The notes beneath the pieces are model-generated. The model was not told the origin of the DNA and did no database searches. It saw only the letters and a program-made list of their open reading frames with translations. Of a stretch of 64,000 nucleotides of DNA, positions 24,339 to 36,703 are shown piece by piece. Position numbers and translations under genes: made by a program. Every line of letters starts with the position of its first letter. Positions within the stretch are counted from its first letter, which is position 1. Source of the DNA: Akanthomyces muscarius (lineage: Eukaryota > Ascomycota > Sordariomycetes > Hypocreales > Cordycipitaceae). The stretch is taken from the NCBI RefSeq assembly GCF_028009165.1, contig NC_079246.1:558001-622000 (forward strand), written 5' to 3'.

Positions 24339-26354
24339 TTATGGCGTGTATTCAATCGGATCGCCCTGTATGTTGGGCAGTGCTCTGATATCCGGTCGTC
24401 CTGCCTCGCGCCGCCTCTTGCGTCGTCGTCTGCTCATCACTCGCGCTGATGGGGCTTTTGGCGCAGGGATGATGCCGCTCTGCTCTGGCACGTTGGCATT
24501 GGCCACCGCCACGGTAGCGCTAGCACCGCCGCTGGCCGCCAGCCTGCCCACAAACAGGCTGGGCGGGTGGAACGTCGACTCTGGCTTCAAAGCCATGTGC
24601 TGCAACTCCAGAAATGCAGACTGCGATACGTCTTTCAATGTTACAGGGATCGTGGCCACTTCTTCAAGCCCATTCCGTTTCTCGCGGAAATTAACGGGGC
24701 CCTCATTGTCACTGTTCGCCCGGGGTTTGTTAGACAAGCTCATGCTGGTAGAAGACGGACCCTCCGCGGAGACGGCCAGTGGCGGTGTTGGCCCACCCGG
24801 CGCCGGTGTGGGGTCTTGACCCTGCCGTGTGTCCAGTACCGGAGATGCGTTTTCGAGCCTGCTCGCGATCCGCGTCGGTGCTTCAAGCGCCGATGTCTTG
24901 ACTCCGAGCTTGCTCCGGCTGTCGCTTTCCTCGCCATTCACGGCGTCGGGGTTGCAATGCACAGCTGCCTCGCCCGTGACAGGGTGACCAGGCCCTAGCA
25001 CGAACCGTTTCCACATGATGTTCTCATCCTCGTCGCCAAGGTTCGTGGGTGCTGGCTTCGGGCATCTGTAGGGCAGCGCCGACAGCCGGTTGCCCGCATG
25101 ACTTCCCTCGGCTATCCTGTATACGTCGGGCGTGGTGATGCTGCTTGCGAGAGAGTCGGAGCGTTGGGGTTGCTCCATCTGATAGACGGCTTCTGTTAAT
25201 TCGCGCGGTGAACGTCGGCATGGCGGTAGCACGAGATTGTGCTCGAAAAGCGACTGGCGATTGGGTGCACTGGGCTGCCTGCGTTCTAGTGGCGAATTGG
25301 ATATCTTGCTTGAGCTGTCTCCTTCTATAGTCTCGGGTACGACACTCTCTCCAGACTTGCTTTCCGTAACCGCGACGAAGCTGGACGCATTGCTTTGCAG
25401 TCGCCGAGGACTCGATTGCTGGACTTCGAACGCGACATCTCCGTTCTTTGTTGAACCTGACAACCGCGTGTAGATGCTTTGAGGCATGCGTCGAATTGGC
25501 TGCGGATGAAAATAATGTGTCGCAGGAAGAGCCTTGACCAGAGATTCATCAAATATGGACGGGCTCGTGTGCGACACACTCTGTAGCTGCGTCTCCTGGC
25601 CCGTCTTTGTTCTTCCAATCTGTAGGACTCGTTCCACACAGGGAGACTCTGGAACAAAACTACTGAAACTTCTCGATGCAGATGACGAGATGTCGTATAG
25701 TGACCCTCGATTGACAACAGGTGTCTCTGGCATTCCATTAACGTTTCCTTTTGAATGCCAGGTCCTGATGCTATGATTACCCGGGCTCCAGCGGTATTCC
25801 TGGCTCGCAATTTTGATCACTGCATCTGTGGATATATGATTGCTTGATGTCTCGACAAGTGGCGATTTCAATTTATCATGGGGTATGCGGCGCTGAATCT
25901 TTGTCGCTGATCCGGTAGCCTCGGGGTAGCGAATAATCACAGGTTTTTGTAGCTCAACGCCAGACCAGTCACTTTGCCGTAATAACTTGCGTCGCATCGC
26001 GTCAATACTCGTGTCATTTTGTTCCGTAAGATTAAGCAGTCTCGTCCCCATCTCTAAGCGTTTGCCATCTTTTGAAAAACCCGTCACCTGCTGAACGGTC
26101 TCAGGCACACTTTGTAGTGTCAAGATCTTTCGTCTTGATCCCCTATGCCGCGTTGCATCCTGGACTGGTCCATCTGATCTCTCCGGTAAGTCTTTAAGAT
26201 AGCTCGGAACAAAATCTTCCGCGTTGTACTTCCGCTTGCGTGACTCTGTGGCTTTTTGGCGCTTGGCCTGGGCGAAATACTGCTTCTGCTTCGTCGCATC
26301 TTTGTTGTAGCTTCTCCGTGAATGGCGGGCAAGCTGTCCGTTGCTCCAGTTCAT
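24339..26354 (-). CDS. Uncharacterised basic/Ser-rich protein, N-terminal WSNGQLARHSRR motif
   Basis: A single uninterrupted frame of 671 residues from the ATG complementary to 26352-26354; an ATG at 26378 would add eight. I do not recognise a catalytic domain. The N-terminus reads NWSNGQLARHSRRSYNKD followed by KQKQYFAQAKRQKA. From memory, a W-x-G-x-L-x-R-H-S start followed by KQ.QYFAKA is recurrent in ascomycete hypothetical proteins. The middle is Ser/Pro/Gln-rich and probably disordered. The C-terminus has a strong bipartite basic cluster (SRRRRKRRREAGRPDIR), a likely nuclear localisation signal. A nuclear, disordered regulatory or meiotic/DNA-associated role is a guess only. Confidence 0.65.
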   Translation of the reverse strand: MNWSNGQLARHSRRSYNKDATKQKQYFAQAKRQKATESRKRKYNAEDFVPSYLKDLPERSDGPVQDATRHRGSRRKILTLQSVPETVQQVTGFSKDGKRLEMGTRLLNLTEQNDTSIDAMRRKLLRQSDWSGVELQKPVIIRYPEATGSATKIQRRIPHDKLKSPLVETSSNHISTDAVIKIASQEYRWSPGNHSIRTWHSKGNVNGMPETPVVNRGSLYDISSSASRSFSSFVPESPCVERVLQIGRTKTGQETQLQSVSHTSPSIFDESLVKALPATHYFHPQPIRRMPQSIYTRLSGSTKNGDVAFEVQQSSPRRLQSNASSFVAVTESKSGESVVPETIEGDSSSKISNSPLERRQPSAPNRQSLFEHNLVLPPCRRSPRELTEAVYQMEQPQRSDSLASSITTPDVYRIAEGSHAGNRLSALPYRCPKPAPTNLGDEDENIMWKRFVLGPGHPVTGEAAVHCNPDAVNGEESDSRSKLGVKTSALEAPTRIASRLENASPVLDTRQGQDPTPAPGGPTPPLAVSAEGPSSTSMSLSNKPRANSDNEGPVNFREKRNGLEEVATIPVTLKDVSQSAFLELQHMALKPESTFHPPSLFVGRLAASGGASATVAVANANVPEQSGIIPAPKAPSARVMSRRRRKRRREAGRPDIRALPNIQGDPIEYTP

Positions 26355-26830
26355 GACCAAAACAGCTTGAGCAGCCAATGAAACCTTTTCAATTCGACAC
26401 TACTGACTCATTATTTAATTCGGTACAGAATATGTAGATGTAGAAACGGAAAGCAGGAGCTCTGGCGAGGGCTCCAGCCGTTTGCCAGCTGGCAGTCAAC
26501 AGCCGATGGGGCATCGACGCCGAACACTCGCAGCTACCACGTTCTACGAGCAAATTAAAAAATTACCATTAAGATCACCGCGAGGAACAAGATTCCTACC
26601 AATTCAAACCCACCGTTCCAGGTAACCATGGCGCAAGTCTGCATCTTGCGTACAGTGTATACAGTGCAAATATGGGGTACCCGCACCGTATGACATCCCT
26701 GAAGCCACATAGCTCAAGCGCACGTTGTCAAGGCTCCAGCCCACCCCAGACCAAGGCAATTGGTACGCATAATATCAACAGCGAACACAGGATCTTCGTT
26801 AGTCTCAACTTCAATCGCTTCCATATCAAT

Positions 26831-28566
26831 ATGGCGGACGCTGAAGAAAAAGCGCGCCAGGAAAAGATTGCGGCCGCAAAGAAGCGCGTGCGTCTACCCC
26901 AGTACCGAATGCCCAGCTCAAGCTTACAATAGCCCTGTTAGGTCGAGCAACGCAAGAAGAAGAAGGACAAGAAGACTTTCGAAACTGTCAAGGACGATAC
27001 CAAGGATGAGGTTGTCGACGCTGCTGCGGATGCAGCACCCGATGCCACCAGCGAAGATGCCGACAAAGAAAAAGACTCGGCTATCGAGGAGAAGCCCGAT
27101 GATGGCAAGGCCGACGAATCCGAGCCCACTTCCACACCGTCCCTCGCCGAACAGTCGAAAGCCAGATCTACATCGTTTCGAGCGAGCTCTATCTCGGGCA
27201 AGCCTACCTCTCCTGGGCCATTAAGCCCGGATGGTGACACCGCGCCCGACATCTACAGGAAACATGTCGCCAAAATCGAAGAGCTTGAAAGGGAAAACAA
27301 GCGTCTCCAGAAAGAATCTTCCGACTCGGAGAAGAGATGGAAGAAGGCAGAGGACGAGCTTGCCGACCTACGAGAAGCCGAAGACAAGAAGGGCTCAGGC
27401 GAGACAGAAAAGCTGGTAAGACACCTGCTGGACACTGCTGGACAGCGGTCAGAACTTAGCTAACCGGCGTACAGAAGAGCGAAATTGCTTCTCTGGAGCG
27501 CCAAAACTCACAACTGCAGCAGCAAGTGTCGCGCGGCTCCGGCCACGCGCATCGCCAGTCCGTTTCCACCACGTCGCCGCCCCCTGCGTTTCAGGCCGAG
27601 CTCGATTCAAAGACATCAACAATTGAATCCATGGAGATTGAGATCTCGAAACTGCGTTCGCAGCTCGAGCGTCACCAGAGCGGAGCCTCCTCAGAGAAGG
27701 AGCAGGTCGCCGCGCTGGAAGACAAGGTGGCACGTGCCGAGGCTGCCGCGGGCAAAGCGCAGCGAGAACTCCAAGATGTCAAGAAGAACTTGGAGCGCGC
27801 CACCGAGAAGGCGGTTCGGGAAGGCAGCGAGAGATCTAGTGCCGAAACTAAGGCCAGCACGCTGGAGCACGAGCTGACTGCATTGAGGACTACCCATGAG
27901 GAGCTCGTAAAGAAGGCCGACGGCTTCGAAAAGAAGGTTGCCACACTAACAACTCTGCACAAGGAGCAAGACTCCCGCTCACAGATGCTGAAGCGTGAAA
28001 AGGACAAGGCCGAGGCTGAACTCGCTGAGCTCCGCACGAGAGTCGAGAAGCTCGAGGGCGAAAACACCAAGCTCCGCAGCCGCAAATCTACCGACGGCGG
28101 CGGCGGTCTTGACGATGAGGGCATGGACGAGCTCGAAAACGAAGAGCGCCAGCGCCTGGAGAAGAAGATTCGATCCCTGGAGAAGGAGGTCCATGAGTTG
28201 CGCAGCGGCGAGTGGATCCAGCGCCGCCGCGACATGGAGGCATCGGGCTTCCAAGACGTTGATCTCTCCGCGCCGTATGGCTCACCCGCACAGCGCAAGA
28301 ACTCGGCCGGCGGCATCGGCCAGTTTCTCACCAACGGCCTCAATGCGCTCGCCGGCGGTGGGGAAGACGAGGGGCTCCTGGAGGATGACGACGACGAGTT
28401 TGACGAAGAGGCGTTCCGCAAGGCGCACGAGGAGGAGCAGATGCGCCGCCTGGAGCGCATCAAGGAGCTGAAGCGTGCGCTAAAGCACTGGGAGGGTTGG
28501 AGGCTTGACATTGTGGACTTGCGCCGGGGTGGTGTACATGGTATCGGTGATATATTTGATGTCTAA
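26831..28566 (+). CDS. Coiled-coil protein ('M protein repeat'-like, TMF/golgin-like)
   Basis: Exons 26831-26887, 26942-27415 and 27475-28566 are all phase 0 and give 540 residues. After a short Lys-rich start and an acidic low-complexity segment, residues about 140-430 form long heptad-rich coiled coils (IYRKHVAKIEELERENKRL, EQVAALEDKVARAEAAAGKA, HTLEHELTAL-type runs). An acidic stretch (EDDDDEFDEEAFRKAHEEEQ) leads to a conserved-looking tail, ELKRALKHWEGWRLDIVDLR. Length and architecture suggest a Golgi tether or cytoskeletal scaffold, but no GRIP domain is present. It is convergent with the ABC transporter, the two stops lying 300 bp apart. Confidence 0.78.
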
Positions 28567-28866
28567 GGGAAGGATACGTATGGTATGGGATGATGGGTTC
28601 TTATTGGTTCATTGTAGGATGAAGACGCTGTTGGTAGCTAATTGCATGATTGTTGACTCACAATTGGCCAGCTCGTTGCTCATGTGAGGGCAGGACCGAG
28701 ATTGCAGGAGCAAACAGCAAATATTCACGAAAATTACCAGACAGACAAACACACGATAAGCGATAATTGCGTAAGATACATATTGAAGACGAAATGTAAA
28801 GCGTCTCAGCCATTGCGTTTGACACATCCACATTCCAAAAAAGAGAACAAGAGCAAAACTGTCAGT
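28567..28866. terminator. Convergent 3' region of coiled-coil and ABC transporter genes
   Basis: 300 bp between two stop codons that face each other. AT-rich stretches near 28720-28860 are the likely site of both polyadenylation regions. No gene was seen. Confidence 0.4.
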
Positions 28867-31800
28867 CTAGAAATTCCCACCCCAAGCATCTGTCGGACTT
28901 GCGGGCCTCAGCTCCATCAGGTGGCCCGACTCGAGCTCCATCACCCTGTCGACAAAGTCGAGCCCCTCCCTCTGGTGCGCAATCGTCAGCACCGTGCAAT
29001 CGGCCCAGGCCTCGGCCATGAGGGCCTGGGCGCGCGCGTCGGTGCGTGGGTCGAGCGCGCTCGTGGCCTCGTCGACGAGCACGACGCGCGTGCCCAGGCT
29101 GCTCTGGTGCAGCAGCGCGCGGGCGAGGCACAGCAGCTGCTTCTGGCCGTGCGACAGGCCCGCGTCGGCGACGTCGCCGTCCAGGCCGCCGTGGCGCTGC
29201 AGGTGCGCCCACAGGCCGACGCAGTCGAGCGCGGCCACCATGTCGTCGTCGGACGGGGCGGTGGCGGCGGCGGTGGTGGTGGTGTCGAAGGGGTAGACGT
29301 TGAGGCGGATCGTGCCCTTGAGCTCGACGCTGTCCTGCGTCATGGTGGTGACGCGCGAGCGGAGAAGGTGGCGCGGAATCGTCTTGATTTCGCGGCCGTC
29401 GATGCTAATCTCGCCGTGGTAGTCCATCAAATGCAACAGAGAGAGCAGCATGGAGCTTTTCCCACTGTTTGCGTTATTCTGTCAGTACTTCTGGCGGGCC
29501 ACATTTGGAGTAGAATTGGAGTATGTACCTTCCGGTCCGGCCGCTGATGCCGACCTTTTGGCCGTGGGGGATGCTAAACGACGTGTCGTTGAGCGCCGGT
29601 CGGACTTCGCCGTTTGGCCCTCTGCAGCGGTCGGTCAGTATTAGCATCAGGATAAGCAATCACGGGTCGTTAAAGAGCATACATATAGCTAGCAGTGACG
29701 CCCTTGTAGTCGATCTTGCCACTGGTTGGCCAGTTCTCGGGCAGCGGCTCAGCGTCTGCTGGGTCGTCCTCCACGGGCGTGTCCTTGCAGAACGCCTTGA
29801 TGCGAGCGAGGCCGCCGAGGCTCGTCTCCAGAGACACCCAGGTGCGTAAGAACCAGGAAGCGGTGGTGCTGAATGAAATCAGGTTCAGCAAGGCCAGGCC
29901 GATGGCGCTCTCAGAGGTTGACCCTGGGAAAATAGTCGTGATGCTGACCAGTGTCACAGCGGAGACAAACGTCGTGAAATCAAGGGCAAGTGTCAGCCAC
30001 TGCTGAACGCAAAATAAAAAGTAAAAAGGTCGCTGCGCGTGGTTGAGGCGCAGAGCAAGCTCTGCGTCAAAATGCTCCTGCCAACCAAGGCCTCGAATGT
30101 GGGCAATGCCAGACGTCGTCTCCGTCAAGTGTGTAATCATGGGCGCAGTCGTCTCCAGGTCCAAGTAGCGCAGCTGCCGAGAGGTGCGTAGGTAGTAGTG
30201 CTGAATCGCGTAGAGCACGCCACCAAGAAATACCATAATGGGCGGCGTGTACTTCGACCCCGATGAGATGATACCAATGTCGACGAGGACGTTGAAGAAC
30301 ATGGAAGCCGCCGTCATGAGCATGAGGGGCATGCGCTGGGTAATGAGCGAAATGTCCTGGCTGAAGCGGTTGAGGAGAGACCCTGCGTCGGTGTGGCTAA
30401 TAAAGGATAGCGTCGATCCCATGACAGTCTGCAAGAGTCGCCAGTGCAGCTCGGCCGAGCTCAGTGGGAGTACCTGCTTCAGGAACAGGGCGCCGCCAGC
30501 GCACGTAACGATGACTTCCACGAAGCTGATGGCTGCAAAGCCAGCAAAATACCAGTCATTGCCTGCGTCTGCAGTCATCCAGATTCGCAAAAAGATTTCT
30601 ATCACTGGTCAGCACTCAAAGACGCCACAAAAACAGATGACCCGGCGCATCTTACGAGGCATTCTTTCCATGATGGATGCGATTGCAGTCGCGGAGATCC
30701 ACAGAACGAAGAGCCAGACGTTGGCCGTGGTGAAGAAGTATCCGTACAGCTTCACATCGCCGTGTCTGCGGTGCCGATCAAGCTCATCAGTCTCGGGTTC
30801 AGTTTTGCTCCTCTTGAAGGGAACCGGCACGGATTCTTGCTGTGTCTCAATCCTGGGCACTTCTGTCTGGCTAGCTTCTCGACTAGCACCTGCCAGAGGA
30901 GGACGGATCCGATCTCTTCGGGGATACGCCTCGTCCAGGCGAACACGCCCTTGCTCGCTAATCTCGAAGACGAGATCAGCCTCACCGAGGATCTCAGCTG
31001 ATATCACACCTGTAAGTCATAAATCATTATTCGGGAATCTTGGCAAACTCACGCTTGTTGGTAGTCATGATTGTCGTGCAGTTCCGGCGACGAAGCAGCC
31101 CGTTTGGTCCACAAACACGCTGGAAAACTAGCGAGGCCGTGTTTGTATCGAGAGCACTGAGAACGTCGTCTAAGAGAATGATTGAAGTGCAAGCAAAAAG
31201 AGAGCGTGCCAAGCCCTATTGTTTTCTTCTAGTTAGCTTCCAAAGGAACAAGAGCACGACACACAAGTGTATGTGACTTACCAATCGCTGCTTCTGCCCA
31301 CCACTGAGATTGCAACCGTTGCTGCCGGCCATAGTCTGGTCACCATTTGATAGCTCGTCCAAGTCCTTGTCAAGTGCGCAAGCAAAGACGACCTCGTTGT
31401 AAAGAAGTTCGTCGAATGGGCAAAGACCAACCACATTGTCTTTGATGGTGGTATTTTGTATCCACGGAGACTGGCTTGCATAAGCAACCCGTTTTGACGC
31501 AATTTCAATCGTGCCAGAATCGATACCAAGTTCTCCCAGGAGAGCTTTGAGGAAGGAGGACTTGCCACTACCTACGGAGCCGTGCATCATGGCGAGAGAC
31601 CTCATCGGTATCCGCAAGGTCACATCCTGGAGAATGTGACCAGAAGCTTCAGAGACGACAGACACATTCCTCATTTCAACAGCGCATCCGCTCGACTGCG
31701 GAGCGGCTGAAGTCTTTTCCGACTTTTCGACAGTAACCTCGCCAGGCTCTTGACACTCACGCTGATCACGCATCTCGGGGAGCATGAGAAATTTTTGGAC

Positions 31801-33659
31801 CCGTATCAAGCAGGAGTATCCGTCGGCAAAAAAGGGGAGCGATACGAGCAAGTTATTGAGAGGGGAAACAGCAACAAAAATGGCTGCATAGGCGGCAAAG
31901 ATTTCCGAAACTGTCATTGGATTCGACACTCGTGTCCAGAATCTAGCGCCTGCCAGGACAGCCACTGGAGTCATGGCTGCACCAAAGCCATCTAGAATTT
32001 TTAATCAGTATCGTATCCATGGGAGGGATCGGGAGGCCGCTTACAGACACCATAATTCATAATGCGGAAGTTACGCTCTTTCATCGAGGTGTCGAGCTCA
32101 TCAACTCGCTTTTCTTGCAGATAGGTAGACATGACTTGCGTTAGCCCCATAGCCTTGATGCTCTTGAGCTGTGCAAGAATATTTGATGTGGCTGCCACGC
32201 GCGTTTCAACCTTTTCATTCCAAATTGTTCTGGCGCTGGCCATGTTTTTAGTGACGATATAAGTTCCCAAGGCAGAAACTGTTCAGCCAAGTCAGCAGCC
32301 AAACCCTCGCTGCGCCGATTAAGCAAACTCACTCGATGAAGGAATGAACAAGAGGAAGCAAGCGTATCCAACAAATGTGTAAAGAACGTAGACGCCGAGA
32401 CCCAGCTCAAGAAGCGATGACCAGCTCGAATGCAGGTAGCCTAAGCCATCTTGCAATCCTGCAATATCTGTAGTCAGCAACGTGATGGCAGCCGACTTTT
32501 CAAGCACGCCGACGCTCAATCTTTGGACTTTCGCATACAGTGCCATAACAAGCATGCCTCGGACAGAAGTTATGGCTTGAAACTCGAGCCTCTCGAAGAC
32601 GGATCTCGAGAGCTGTGACAAGTCAACATCGGCCAATCCGTCTGTGGGAGAAAATAGGACCTACCATGAGGCCGCCAAAGATGAAGATGGCGGCACCAAT
32701 AAGTCCGTCAGTAACACCGTCGGAGGCATCGCTATTACTGACAGTATCGATCACTCGTTGCATGAAGAATGGACGACTGAAGGAAAACCCGATATAGCAG
32801 AGCCTCGGCAGAATGGGGAGGAGGAACTGCCAATGCAAGGCACAGAAGCACGCAGTAACCAGGGGTAATTTGGCAGTTTTGTCGGCTTAATCTCGTCAGC
32901 GCGATGAAGTAGAAGACGATGCCTGCAGCTAGCCTTACCATTTTTCCATTGTGGGACAAACCTGTCAAAGAGTCTTTGCGAGTCGTATCGGTCACCAATC
33001 TCTGGCAGGTCCTCAACATGGATGTTTTTGCGAAACCCAAGACTCAGTAGCGGATTGACCCAAAGCAGTAATGTTCTGTTCCAGAAGCCGACTGTCTCTC
33101 CCAGGCCGGGGCGGAGCAGGTTGGAGCGGAAGAGCTGCCGCTTGGGCACCTCCTCGAGCAGCACGAGCACAAGCTTGAGGCCGGCCACTGTCACCTGCAA
33201 GCCACCCAGGGCGTCGATGGAGTGTCGCAGGAAATACGAGCGCGCCATGGTGACGTCAAAGACCATGGTCAGGGAGAAGTATACACTCAGGAAAGCAGAC
33301 GGGCACAGGAAAAAGGTGTGGGCAATGTACAGGATGATGGCGATGCCGAGTGAGGCGACGAGCGACGTGATGGACGCCGCCAGGGCCACGTCGGAGCGCA
33401 GCAGGCCCGCGTTATGCCATAGGATGATGCTCGCCAGCTGGATGCCGACAAGCGCAGCGGCAGTCGCGAGCTTGGCCCAGAGCAGACGGCCTGGACGCAC
33501 CTGGTTGGCGGCGCGGGCCATGGCTCTGAGGTAGACAGGAACGATGAGAATGGCAATGCCTGCCGGCACCATGCCAAGCACGGAGCGCTCAAACAGCAAG
33601 GTAAAGTCAAAGTGGTCGGGCAAAACAGGCCCGAATGTGTTGTCCATGGCAGACGGCAT
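28867..33659 (-). CDS. Full-length ABCC (MRP-type) multidrug transporter
   Basis: About ten exons and roughly 1,400 residues. An N-terminal TMD0 of five hydrophobic helices precedes GFWNRTLLLWVNPLLSLGFR, the classic ABCC entry to TMD1. NBD1 has HGSVGSGKSSFLKALLGELG, QSPWIQNTTIKDNV and NLSGGQKQR. Its Walker B ends in Asp-Asp (ILLDDVLSALD) and its H-loop reads TTNK, lacking the switch His. NBD2 has Walker A GRTGSGKSS, restored only by splicing out 29463-29529-adjacent intron sequence (exon edges 29529 and 29464), then LSHGQKQLLCLARALL, VVLVDEATSALD and TIAHQREGL. One degenerate and one competent ATPase site is usual for ABCC exporters. They pump conjugates, drugs or secondary metabolites at plasma or vacuolar membrane. 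The substrate is unknown. Confidence 0.93.
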
Positions 33660-34437
33660 TGTGGTGGCGGGGTAGCTGTCAGACTAATAAATACCAACGG
33701 CGGTGGTACACTGGCGGTTGGTATATAAGATGAGTTGGGGGCGCGCGCGCTTGGGGCCAATACGATGATGAAGGGGACTGGATGCCCACAGATCGAGACG
33801 AGATGGAGAGGCCAGAGAATATTTGCTGATGATGCGAGTGAATCGAACGAGCAGGAATCGCAAGACAGGAGAAGATTAGGCAGAATGCGAAGCAGGCAAC
33901 AGAAGCAATATTGCGTTGGCCCAACGTCGAGAAAGCATGCATGTCACAACCAACAAGTGGGGCTACGGATTTGGCTTTGGACGGGCACGATTGGACCGCG
34001 CGGCGCTGACACTGTGCACTGTACGTAGTATTTTGTTATCGCCAGACGGGCGCAGCTGAGCTGAGAAGCAGGCTGTGAGTGTGTGTGGTGCGGAAGGAGA
34101 TCTCGGAGCGGACGGGCTGGCTGGCTGGCTTGCAGGGCGTACGTGCCACCAGTGTTGCTGCGTCAGTACGGATAGTTCAACAGGCAATCAGGCTGCGCCG
34201 TGTGATATGTGTGTCATTGGGGGTGGAGGGAGCACTGCAAGAGACCATCTGTCGATTGGCTGTGTGCAAGACAGGCTGGTGGAGAGCTACGGATAGTTAC
34301 AGCTTCGATGTAACGGTGACGCCCAGGGGCATGTGCCGCGCCGGGGGCCTCGCACTGTTGTAGTGCGCGCAATGGCTGAGTTGCCGCGATTTGTTTCGAG
34401 CGAGCAACTGGAGCAGCGCGCGGCGTCGGAGCTTTTC

Positions 34438-34473
34438 GTAGGTAGTTCTGTAGGTAGTTCTGTAGGTAGTCCC
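34438..34473. repeat. Three tandem copies of a 12-bp unit
   Basis: GTAGGTAGTTCT occurs twice, then a third copy ending CCC. Non-coding minisatellite. Confidence 0.85.
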
Positions 34474-35860
34474 GTAGGGCTCTGTGTCTCTTGTGTGTGT
34501 CTTTCTCCGTCTTGCAAGGCGGAACCAGCCGATGGACTGGGGTAGCTTGGTGGGGGTTTACTTATCATTATGGAGTAGTTAGTGCCAGGTAACGAAGGTC
34601 AAGCTTGTTGCAGAATCGGGTACCAAGGGTCGATGGCGCCCTGCCGAATTGGCAAACGGCATGATTCTGGTTCGGTTTTTTGTAAAGTGAACCTTTTGTC
34701 ATTGCAGCTTGAAAGCTACCAATCTCTGGCAGCAGCCTCACTGTCGAAATAGCAGGGCCTACTTTGGTCGATAGGACTCGGGCGTTTGTCCAGCATCTTT
34801 TTCTCCCCAAGTCTTTGGCATCAAGGAGGGTTAGCCCTAGGATCTCGAATTTGGCCAAGCGGCTTCATCGGGTACAATGTTTCTGTAGGAAGCCTGAAGT
34901 TTTTAGACGTATTCGATGCTCGTCTGCGCCCTCTTTGTCACGTTGGCTCGAGAGAGCTGGTGTTTATAGCTGTAGGCTTGCAGGGAATTGGTGGCTGCGG
35001 GCGGGGCCGTTGCTCCTTCATTGTAAGCTACCAGTGTCTAGTTATTCGCAGGTAGGATTTTGCGGCCGGGAGAAAGATTGTTCCGGTGCTTTGCTCTGCA
35101 CCTTGCAGCACTTTGACATGTTTTTTCGACAAGAAGAAGAACGCCAACCATATCATTGTAGACGACAAAACAGTCGTGTCGTTGGATTGGCTGGCTGGCT
35201 TGCGGGCCTTGCCATCACGGTCAACATTGTACTTTGAAGGATGGGCGGGCAAGCCAACGTGATCCTGGCCCGTCACTCTAGCACGAACCGCGTTGTCTCT
35301 CGTTCAAAATACCCCTGCAAGGAACTAACCTACTCCGTGCCCAGCGGGCCAGCCTGCCAAACCCCTCAATTGATGCAATGCAGAGACCAGGTTAGTTGCG
35401 CTAGTTAAGCCGCAGCTTAAAAAGGGCCTTTGCCGTAACTGTGCAAAAGTCCGGTCCGTGCCCTCTGCCGCCGCCGTGTTCCCGATGGTGTAGTGCTGTG
35501 CTTGGTACTGGTGGAAGCCAAGAGCTGTCATCGATTGAGTTTAGGCACGTCAGGAAATGGAGCGGAAGACAAGATTTGCGCAAATCGCGGGGGAAAGGCC
35601 GCACAAAGACTCGAGCGTTGTACAAATCGCCCATCGTCACCGTGTCTTGCTCCTTGCTGTACGCAGCACCCGCATCGGACATGGGCAGCTGCACCACATC
35701 CACCACTTTTTAGCGGCGACCCAATGCCACCCACCTTGCCACCCCAACCCCAAATTCAGCCACCCACACCCCAGAATCCCTCACCTTGGGCGGCCATGGC
35801 CGACGTCACTTGAGCCGCCGCCTCTCCTCCCTTGCCCAGCCAGCCCTGTCTCATGTGGTC

Positions 35861-35933
35861 GTGTGTGTGTGTGTGTGCAGCGCATGATGAAGAGGGAGGG
35901 GGGGCGGTTGCAAAGAGAGAGAGAGAGAGAGAG
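35861..35933. repeat. GT and AG microsatellites
   Basis: (GT)8 at 35861-35876 and (AG)10 at 35914-35933, separated by a purine-rich spacer, lie in the isocitrate dehydrogenase upstream region. The AG run could act as a GAGA-like promoter tract; this is not testable here. Confidence 0.85.
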
Positions 35934-36703
35934 GTAGGGGAACAAGCGTGTAGCGTGTTGACGTCGCGGCGCGCCCCCAACTACTAATATCCGTGTCATG
36001 GGCAGTACTCCGTAGACGGATGACACTTTCTCCCTTTTTCATCTTTTTTTAATGTACGACATTCACAAACAAAACAAAAAACCTGTGCACCCCTCGAGAC
36101 TGTTTTTTTAAGGCAATATTCCCACCAATTTTCGAATCGTCGTCCCGGCTCAGGAACAAGAAAAGCCACTCTGTTTACTTAGCCCGGCCCGCCCGCTCAA
36201 ACTCCGACCTTCTCCGTTCGGCTCGGCTCAAGCACCTCCAAGCCTGCGGCGCTTTGCTTTGGTTCGCGAAGATACATATACCCACCCGGCTAAACAAGCT
36301 TTCCAGAGCTCTCTGTTTGGGTACAATAGCCCCGGAGAACCCACTCCTCCTCATGCAATTCGTGATTCTAGGTAATTGCTAATCGTTTTGTGGTTCAGTC
36401 GACCTGCGACCCCCCGTCTTCGGCCTTGTTTCTCTCCGCGGGTGCGCCAGACGCCGTTGCTATTACGCGACGCAAAAAGGCCTGCGCCGTAGCCTATATA
36501 CTAGCATCACACACACGCACACAACACGCACCACCACCCTTTTCCGCCTTTTCCTGCAAGCCGCGACGTTACCCCGCGTCTTTCCGAGGTTTCAAATTTT
36601 TTTTCTGTTTTAATTTGACCAATTCTACTCCGTTCCCCTCCTTCCCCGTGTGTCGTTGCCCCTCATTAAGGATCGGGCCTCTCTTCCCTTTCCCTTCTTC
36701 ACC

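Larger units (their letters stand above)
33660..36703. promoter_or_regulatory. Divergent intergenic region, ABC transporter and isocitrate dehydrogenase
   Basis: 3 kb between starts facing apart. No gene is supported. It holds several simple repeats (12-bp unit near 34438, GT and AG runs near 35861-35933) and two copies of a TGGCTGGCTGGCTTGC motif (near 34117 and 35189). A CT-rich leader immediately precedes the dehydrogenase ATG. Confidence 0.5.
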
